NCBI GenBank assembly: GCA_005778225.1
Contig: SXPC01000264.1
Coordinates: forward strand, 1-32,743
Source: Planctomyces sp.
Lineage (GTDB): Bacteria > Planctomycetota > Planctomycetia > Planctomycetales > Planctomycetaceae
Direction: 5' to 3'
Length of the DNA stretch: 32,743 nucleotides
Shown here: piece after piece, positions 26,203-32,743 of the stretch
Numbering within the stretch: position 1 is the stretch's first letter
Layout: each line of letters starts with the position of its first letter
Translations under genes and position numbers: made by a program
Notes under the pieces: model-generated
Databases searched by the model: none
The model's input: the letters and a program-made list of their open reading frames with translations, nothing else
What the model was told of the DNA's origin: nothing

Positions 26203-26235
26203 CTCTAAACACGCAAATACGTCCATCGATTCGCG
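26203..26235 (-). promoter_or_regulatory. Two-block motif upstream of the LTxxQ gene
   Basis: CGCGAATCG (26235-26227), 14 bases, GTGTTTAGAG (26212-26203) on the minus strand; 45 bases lie between it and ATG 26157. Identical in both blocks and spacing to the site before the fusion gene. The surrounding sequence differs, which argues for selection on the blocks. Confidence 0.65.
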
Positions 26236-26266
26236 TAATCACTGAATTTTTATCCGTCGCGTGGTC

Positions 26267-27517
26267 TTAATAACCTGCATTGAGAGTCATGACGCGGTGC
26301 ATTTCTTCCAGCGTCGTCTGACCAGCCAGCACTTTGCGACGAGCCGCCTGCTCCAGGGTCGTCATCCCGGCTTCTGCGGCCAGTTCTGTCAACTCGCGGC
26401 TGGATCGGCCATGGAGAATCCCTTCTCGAATTCTCGCATCGACCGGCATGACCTCGAACACGCCTGTCCGTCCGTAATACCCCGTGTAAAAATTCGAATC
26501 CGCTGGAATTCCTCTCGTCAGCCGATGCTCAGAGGCACGCTCAGGGTCCACCCCCAGCATCCGACAGGTAATCTCATCGGGCACATAGGTTTCACGCGAC
26601 GATTCACATGTCTTTCTCAGCAGCCTTTGAGCAATAATGCAATTGAGGCTGTCCGCGATGAACATCGGCGGAATCTTGAAGTCTCGGAAAACGTCGATCG
26701 TCGCTGCACAGTCATGAGCGTGCATCGTGCTCAGAACCCGGATCCCCGTCAGCCCGGCTCGTGTCCCGATCTGAGCTGTCTCGGGATCGCGAATTTCGCC
26801 CACCATGATCACATCGGGGTCTTGACGCAATACTCCACGCAAGGCCTCAACAAACCCGGAATTCACCCTCGTATCAATCTGGATCTGGTTGACCCCTTTC
26901 ATGCGACGCTCGACAGGATCTTCGATCGTCACCAGCGAACGTCCCGGCTGGTTGAGCAGTTCCATACAACTGTAGACCGTCGTACTTTTCCCGCTTCCTA
27001 CCGGCCCGACACTCAGCATCATGCCGTAAGGGGCAGACACAAACTTCTTGACCGAATTGATCTGGTTTTCGTCGAAACCGAGATCTTCCAGGCGCGTATA
27101 GCGTGTCCCATCGGGAACCAGTCGCAGGACAAGTCGCTCGCCATGAATCGTCGGCCCACTGCCGACACGAATATCACGATGATTCTGAAAAGACTCCTTG
27201 GAAATATGACCATCCTGGGCCAGACGCTTTTCGGTGATGTCCATCCCTGCCATCAGTTTCAGGCGTGAAATGACATGCGATACCAGATCCGGTGTCAGCT
27301 GAAGAATGTCATGCAGCATCCCATCGACACGCAGCCGAATATGAAGCCCGTCTTCCCTGGGATCAAAGTGGATGTCTGTCGCGCCAATTTCAAAGGCCCG
27401 CTCCAGCAGCAGGTCGACCATCGATGCCGGCGAGACGACACCCATCAGACTGACCAGCTCATTCTGCAATGCTCGCTGTCGATACTCGCCGCCGTGGGTT
27501 TGTCGTTCGAATTGCAT
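26267..27517 (-). CDS. Second GspE/PilB-like ATPase, short and without the zinc motif
   Basis: The ATG at 27517 has GGAGAA 8 bases upstream and gives 416 residues. A longer start at 27661 would overlap the STAS gene and add non-family sequence. The protein lacks the N1E domain. It keeps [20 protein letters not shown] (45-64), Walker [10 protein letters not shown] (171-179), Asp box TIEDPVERR (197-205) and Walker [11 protein letters not shown] (235-244). The His box is changed: [13 protein letters not shown] against [13 protein letters not shown] in GspE. The zinc site is lost: CESS replaces CKHC, and [11 protein letters not shown] replaces the GCxxCxxxGYxGR region. It probably still binds ATP, and may regulate the main motor or drive another step. 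It follows the STAS gene by 112 bases. Confidence 0.85.
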   Translation of the reverse strand: MQFERQTHGGEYRQRALQNELVSLMGVVSPASMVDLLLERAFEIGATDIHFDPREDGLHIRLRVDGMLHDILQLTPDLVSHVISRLKLMAGMDITEKRLAQDGHISKESFQNHRDIRVGSGPTIHGERLVLRLVPDGTRYTRLEDLGFDENQINSVKKFVSAPYGMMLSVGPVGSGKSTTVYSCMELLNQPGRSLVTIEDPVERRMKGVNQIQIDTRVNSGFVEALRGVLRQDPDVIMVGEIRDPETAQIGTRAGLTGIRVLSTMHAHDCAATIDVFRDFKIPPMFIADSLNCIIAQRLLRKTCESSRETYVPDEITCRMLGVDPERASEHRLTRGIPADSNFYTGYYGRTGVFEVMPVDARIREGILHGRSSRELTELAAEAGMTTLEQAARRKVLAGQTTLEEMHRVMTLNAGY

Positions 27518-27629
27518 CGTTGTCGTTCTCCAGAAATCGTATCGGGCTTTGATGTGAGGGCTGAATTGCAAGGCTCGACCAGGGCAAACGTCGAACCGCT
27601 CAGAGTTCAACGATGTTGACCGAGAATAT

Positions 27630-28454
27630 TTACCGATAAAGAAATGCGACTGACATCTCAATCACACTGACCAGCAGGCAGATCGCCGCGATGATGCGTG
27701 CCGTTGCCTTGCCTGTCGTCATCGCTGCGATGGCTGAAATGACAGCCACGCCAGATCCAGCAAACGCCATCATCAATGAGACGGATTTAGGAATCGTTGA
27801 CAGCTTGAACATTGTAGCCAGCCCGACGCCTCCCAGAATCAATGACAGCACAGCCACCGTGATCAGAACAGCTGCGAAGATCGTTGAATTGTCGTTATCG
27901 TCATCATCAGAATCGACTTCAACCGCATGTTTCCCGTTGGCAGGACTTTCCTTGCCAATGACCAGCGCGCCTTGGGCGTTATACAGCGGATTGATTGTCA
28001 CGCCAGAACGATTCGATCCTGCGACAAGCGGGCTGCTTCCGTTTCCGTTTGAAAAAGAATGCGCTCCGGTGACGGCAGGTGGCTTGACTTTGAGTTCTTT
28101 GTAAGCCGTCTCGACGTTCGGAGTGATTCGCCACACCTTGTCGAGGCCTGCCAGACTGATCACTTTCAGGACCATCGGGTGCGAGCACAAAACGACCATC
28201 TCGCCCGACTTCCCTTTGGTCGCCTTCCAGATGCGGACAATCAGTGCGACCACGGCACTGCCCATGTATGTCAGCGGCGAAAGATCAACCAGGACCGAGG
28301 GGGTCCGTGCTGTTTCCAGCTCGTTGAGGACGTTCTTGCCCAGATCATCGATATCTCCCCAGGGAGCATCAGACAGCGGAGGATTAAGCGTCAGCTGAAT
28401 GAAATTGTCATACTTCTGAAAATCATAAGATGCAAGACGCTCGGACGTGGCCAC
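27630..28454 (-). CDS. STAS-domain protein with three C-terminal membrane segments
   Basis: STAS domains act as anti-sigma-factor antagonists or regulatory modules. I prefer GTG 28454, which has AAGAAGG 7 bases upstream; the frame is open to a GTG at 28529 (299 residues), but that extension is Gly/Arg-rich with no ribosome site. In the 274-residue form the STAS domain covers about 12-122, with [20 protein letters not shown] holding the Ser at the position phosphorylated in SpoIIAA-like proteins (MGSAV against MDSSG). A polar linker with DSDDDDNDN follows, then hydrophobic segments near 190-212, 222-244 and 247-272. Membrane-tethered STAS proteins are unusual. It is the first gene of the minus-strand block and precedes the second ATPase, so it may sense or control secretion; that is inference. 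Confidence 0.78.
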   Translation of the reverse strand: MATSERLASYDFQKYDNFIQLTLNPPLSDAPWGDIDDLGKNVLNELETARTPSVLVDLSPLTYMGSAVVALIVRIWKATKGKSGEMVVLCSHPMVLKVISLAGLDKVWRITPNVETAYKELKVKPPAVTGAHSFSNGNGSSPLVAGSNRSGVTINPLYNAQGALVIGKESPANGKHAVEVDSDDDDNDNSTIFAAVLITVAVLSLILGGVGLATMFKLSTIPKSVSLMMAFAGSGVAVISAIAAMTTGKATARIIAAICLLVSVIEMSVAFLYR

Positions 28455-28836
28455 CGTGACACCTTCTTTCGCTGTTCCAGGACGACGACGAACCTCCCCC
28501 GCAGATCCAATCCGGCCTAAGTCGCCCACTCAGCGCCGTTGAATCTCAAGAACGTCCAGACAACAGAGGCTTTGGAATTTCCCCGCTGTGCGTTCGCGAT
28601 GTTCGTTCTCTCTATCCTCACGTCTTGTGTGAAGAGATTCAATTGTAACTACAGGGCTATTCACCAGAAATTCGCAGTCGCGATGTGGGAGCATAGGATT
28701 AGGCAACGAATAAATTTCCTGTGAGCTTTCTCCAAAGTTTGGGCGAATTGTCCCCTCCCACCCAATTTTCTCCTGAATGATCTTCCCATGTTTGTTCGAG
28801 AACTAGTAGAGTAAACCAACTCAGGTTGGTCGTTTC
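28455..28836. other. Divergent intergenic region between the STAS gene and the GT39 gene
   Basis: About 380 bases that must hold promoters for both directions. I could not pick convincing -35/-10 pairs. A 6-bp hairpin ACCAAC/GTTGGT (28815-28830) and a short symmetric site GTTC-GA-GAAC (28794-28803) lie just before the small ORF at 28837 and could be leader or operator elements. No repeat was seen. Confidence 0.5.
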
Positions 28837-28980
28837 ATGACTCGTATTCAAACGTCTGCCAGCCAGTCGGCACAGGCTGTCCCTTGGGATGGGGACTCGG
28901 TACGTTTCATTCCTGAGAAATCGAGGATCGGGCATTCCACGCCGGTCCTGTCGATGCGGAAGGAAACGCATTGTCACTGA
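28837..28980 (+). CDS. Possible 47-residue leader ORF before the glycosyltransferase
   Basis: ATG 28837 to TGA 28980 encodes 47 residues (starts MTRIQTSASQSAQAVPWDGD, ends MRKETHCH). Its last 10 bases overlap the TTG start of the next gene in another frame, an arrangement typical of translational coupling. No clear ribosome site and no recognised family; it may be chance. Confidence 0.25.
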   Translation: MTRIQTSASQSAQAVPWDGDSVRFIPEKSRIGHSTPVLSMRKETHCH

Positions 28981-31013
28981 CTTCGTCTCATCACAATCTG
29001 CCCCCTGTCAGCGAGCATAACCGCTCTGCCGACACGCGATGGTGGTTTCGACTCAGCTTTCTCAAACGCATTCCCGCTTCCTGCGTTTATGTCACCTTGC
29101 TGACTCTGTTCGTCGTCCTGCTCTACGGCATCAACATGGACCGCCTCTCCGTTCGTGGAGAAGAATCGCGTCGCGGTCGAACGGCCTGGGAGATGATCGA
29201 GTACAAAGACTGGATCGTCCCTCGTCTGCAGGGCGAACCACGTCTGACTCGTCCCCCGTTGAGCTACTGGCTCATCGCCGCGACCATGGAAGCCACCGGC
29301 CAGACGGATGCGATTTCTGTCCGTCTCCCCAGTGTCCTCTCCGTGCTGGTGACCTCCCTGGCCCTCTACGCCTACATCACCTACCTTCTCAATCCGACCT
29401 CTGGTTTCCTCGCCGCCTTCGCGTTCATGACCCTCGGTCAGGTCCTCCAACTCGGCCGCTTAGGCGAATCCGAAGCCATCTTCACCGCCCTCATGGGCTC
29501 TGCCATCATAACCCTCCACCTCTCCCTACGCCCTGTTTTCTCCTCTCAACTTTCTACGAACTCCTCTCTCTTCCTCCCTCTCCTCTCCGGCTCCCTCGCC
29601 GCCCTCGCGATGCTCACCAAAGGCATCCAGTCCCCCGTCTACTACTTCGGCACAATGACGTTTTACCTCTTGTGGCGAGCGGGTGGGAGCAAAGAGGCCG
29701 CTCGCCGAGAAGATGAGAAAAAGGCCGATGCGGTAGTCTTCTCAGGAATCAACCCCCTGTCCCTTGTGCGATCTGCTGCCAAGATCAAAACGAGTACGAC
29801 GAACGCCCCAGCTTTACATACTTACCTGTCAACTCTATTGAGTGCCTGGCGCCCCGTCGCCCTCATGTCTTTCGCCTTCGCCGCCACCTTCGCTGCCTGG
29901 CTAATCCCCTTCGCCATGCGCCTTGGCCCAGAAGGTCTCTACGACATCACCTTCGAAGAACTCGCCAAGCACGTGACCACCGTGACGACTTCCGAGTACA
30001 TCAACCACCTCGTTCAGTTCCCCATCGAACTCTTCCTCGGCTGCCTTCTCCCCTGGTCGCTCCTGCTGCCAGCCTTCTTCGACAAAACATTCCGCACAAC
30101 ATTCTTCAACGACCCCTCGCCCGCCGCCTCGACTCGACGAGACATTGCCCTCTTCTCAACCATCGGCTTCCTTATCGCCCTCCCCACCGTCTGGATTCCC
30201 ACCGACGGCAACACACGTTACCTCATGCCCGTTTACCCGCTGGTCGCCGTCCTCGCCTCGATCATCACGACCCATCTGCTCGCTCATCATCAGCTCAGCT
30301 ATCTCTGGCGACGCTTCCTCCTGGTGCTGCCGATGTACATCGCCGCCGGTATCGCACTCGCCATCACGATGATGATTGTCAGTCCTGACGATCGACAGAT
30401 CGTCTTCTCTCCATGGAATATCGGGCTCCTCTTACTATCACCTCTTGCCCTTTACATCCTTTGGCGAACCCGCCATTTGCTGACCGTTCAAACGCTCCAC
30501 ACCCAGATTCTCACGATGGCAGGCCTGCTCGTTCTCATCAGCCAAGGGCCAATGACCGACTTCCTCAACTACAAACGCCTCCAGGCTGACCACGAAGTCG
30601 CCGAGGCACGCGCCCGTATCCCCAAGTCCGAGAAACTCGTCAGTCTCGGCCTTATTCACCATCTCTTCAGCTTCTACTACGCCGAGCGCATCCCCATGGT
30701 GACGCTCCCCGATGACCCCGCGGAAATCCCCGCCGACTTCGAATACTTCTGCTTCCACCACAAAGGCGCCGACCAGCCCCTGCCGGAGTTCCCCTTCGAT
30801 TACACCATCATCTCGACGGTCAACTGCGACCGGAAAGAGAAAGATCGTCCCTACGACCTCGTCATCGTCGCCAAGCGAGATGCCGAGCGACCTGAGGACA
30901 TTCCCCTGCTGTCTCATAAGAACAGTGCCAAATGGCTTCACCCCGCCGCCTTCGACGATGAAGAGCCCGGGGTCGACCAGTTGGCAACCTCCCAGGACCC
31001 CCTAATCCACTGA
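28971..31013 (+). CDS. ArnT-like (GT39) membrane glycosyltransferase
   Basis: Polytopic inner-membrane enzymes of this family move a sugar from a polyprenyl-phosphate donor to lipid or protein on the periplasmic side. The 680-residue protein has about ten hydrophobic segments. The first periplasmic loop reads DRLSVRGEESRRGRTAWEMI (57-76), DWIVPRLQGEP (80-90) and TRPPLSYWLIA (93-103), matching the family pattern DE-x-x-Y...M...W-x-x-P...KPPL-x-YW, with Glu-Glu (64-65) where Asp-Glu is usual. A soluble C-terminal part follows the last helix. The start is TTG 28971 with GGAAGGAA about 6 bases upstream; the frame has no ATG before Met56, which lies after the first helix. The substrate cannot be told. 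It is transcribed away from the T2SS block. Confidence 0.82.
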   Translation: MSLTSSHHNLPPVSEHNRSADTRWWFRLSFLKRIPASCVYVTLLTLFVVLLYGINMDRLSVRGEESRRGRTAWEMIEYKDWIVPRLQGEPRLTRPPLSYWLIAATMEATGQTDAISVRLPSVLSVLVTSLALYAYITYLLNPTSGFLAAFAFMTLGQVLQLGRLGESEAIFTALMGSAIITLHLSLRPVFSSQLSTNSSLFLPLLSGSLAALAMLTKGIQSPVYYFGTMTFYLLWRAGGSKEAARREDEKKADAVVFSGINPLSLVRSAAKIKTSTTNAPALHTYLSTLLSAWRPVALMSFAFAATFAAWLIPFAMRLGPEGLYDITFEELAKHVTTVTTSEYINHLVQFPIELFLGCLLPWSLLLPAFFDKTFRTTFFNDPSPAASTRRDIALFSTIGFLIALPTVWIPTDGNTRYLMPVYPLVAVLASIITTHLLAHHQLSYLWRRFLLVLPMYIAAGIALAITMMIVSPDDRQIVFSPWNIGLLLLSPLALYILWRTRHLLTVQTLHTQILTMAGLLVLISQGPMTDFLNYKRLQADHEVAEARARIPKSEKLVSLGLIHHLFSFYYAERIPMVTLPDDPAEIPADFEYFCFHHKGADQPLPEFPFDYTIISTVNCDRKEKDRPYDLVIVAKRDAERPEDIPLLSHKNSAKWLHPAAFDDEEPGVDQLATSQDPLIH

Positions 31014-31054
31014 GGATGCCGTCACAGATGACCACACGCAATAAAGCCTCCCCG

Positions 31055-31090
31055 CTTCTCTCCGTGTCCTCTGTGATCTCTGTGGCTGGT
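31055..31090 (+). repeat. GTGTCCTCTGTG-type dispersed repeat
   Basis: The phrase from 31055 (CTTCTCTCCGTGTCCTCTGT, then GATCTCTGTGGCTGG) sits in the 106-base gap before the PhoH gene. It belongs to the same style as the GAGGACGCAGAG segments at 10217-10372 on the other strand. No coding function is likely. Confidence 0.5.
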
Positions 31091-31119
31091 TCTTCTTTTC
31101 ATGTCTTCGGGAGGCACTC

Positions 31120-32484
<1,365 letters not shown>

Positions 32485-32503
32485 CCCTCGGAAAAGGCGA
32501 GCG

Positions 32504-32535
32504 GGGAGCGTAAGCTCCCTGTCCCTTACGCTCCC
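32504..32535. repeat. Hairpin repeat after the PhoH gene
   Basis: An 11-bp stem GGGAGCGTAAG (32504-32514) with CTTACGCTCCC (32525-32535) and a 10-base loop lie 19 bases after the PhoH stop. The first arm is part of a second palindrome, GGGAGCGTAAGCTCCC. No U tract follows; it may be a dispersed repeat or a weak 3' mRNA structure. Confidence 0.6.
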
Positions 32536-32713
32536 TGCTACCAACACCTCTCCGAATACGCCCACCGCCACATTCCGTTGCTCACTCGCCTTTCCGTGGT
32601 GACTCGCGCATTCCGTATTTTCCCCCGTTTCCCATTTGCCCTCACGCCCAACTCGCCGTATCCTGTCGACTATATCAGCGTTCACCTCACCATCATGCTC
32701 TCCCGGACCAGGC

Positions 32714-32743
32714 ATGCGAACTACGATTCTCTCCCTCGTATTC
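32714..32743 (+). CDS. Start of a probable exported protein, cut by the window end
   Basis: ATG 32714 opens MRTTILSLVF, which looks like the beginning of a signal peptide. Only ten codons are present, so nothing more can be said. Another ATG at 32695 in a different frame reads MLSRTRHANYDS and looks less like a gene. Confidence 0.35.
   Translation, partial: MRTTILSLVF

Noticed and set aside
27518-27661. 48-residue N-terminal extension of the second ATPase
   Set aside because: It overlaps the STAS gene end and has no family similarity, while ATG 27517 has GGAGAA at good spacing.
4427-28454. Reading the locus as a type IV pilus rather than T2SS
   Set aside because: PilM/N/O-like features exist, but the G-H-I-J-K pseudopilin set with GspK and overlapping genes is diagnostic for T2SS, and no PilT or PilA is present.

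Overview
The window looks like chromosomal DNA from a planctomycete (probably order Planctomycetales). The reasons are: a type II secretion (T2SS) locus with very long, multi-domain secretins; Gly/Ser/Arg-rich low-complexity tails on envelope proteins; LTxxQ (Spy/CpxP-like) secreted proteins with GGGRG segments; a PilM-PilN-type GspL; several genes with weak or no Shine-Dalgarno sequence; and short dispersed intergenic repeats. I assign this from protein features only; no rRNA or tRNA gene is present.

Layout. (1) Positions 1-4234, plus strand: the 3' part of a calcineurin-like phosphoesterase, the membrane insertase yidC and the tRNA-modification GTPase mnmE. yidC next to mnmE is a remnant of the widespread rnpA-yidC-jag-mnmE neighbourhood. 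(2) Positions 4427-28454, minus strand: about 24 kb of genes all in one direction, forming a T2SS locus. In transcription order: STAS-domain membrane protein, a second GspE-like ATPase, an LTxxQ secreted protein, a large protein joining an LTxxQ domain to secretin N-domain repeats, GspE, GspF, GspG, GspH, GspI, GspJ, GspK, GspL, GspM, secretin GspD, a lipoprotein and a BON-domain secreted protein. (3) Positions 28837-32743, plus strand: a possible small ORF, a GT39/ArnT-like membrane glycosyltransferase, a PIN-PhoH ATPase and the first codons of another gene.

The minus-strand block is probably several transcription units. Hairpins with or near T-tracts follow the LTxxQ gene, gspK and the BON gene. 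A 10-bp hairpin without a T-tract separates gspG from gspH. gspH-I-J-K are coupled by 4-bp overlaps, as are gspD and the lipoprotein. Together they would build a pseudopilus (G, H, I, J, K), a platform (F, L, M), a cytoplasmic motor (E, perhaps also the second ATPase) and an outer-membrane channel (D). No separate GspC, GspN or prepilin peptidase (GspO) is visible; the C-terminus of GspM looks like the homology region of GspC/PilP.

The most unusual parts are the 1194-residue protein at 21614-25198 (LTxxQ domain plus about eight secretin-type N repeats, no secretin barrel, Gly/Arg-rich ends), its stand-alone LTxxQ paralogue next door, and an identical two-block upstream motif (CGCGAATCG, 14 bases, GTGTTTAGAG) at nearly the same distance from both start codons.
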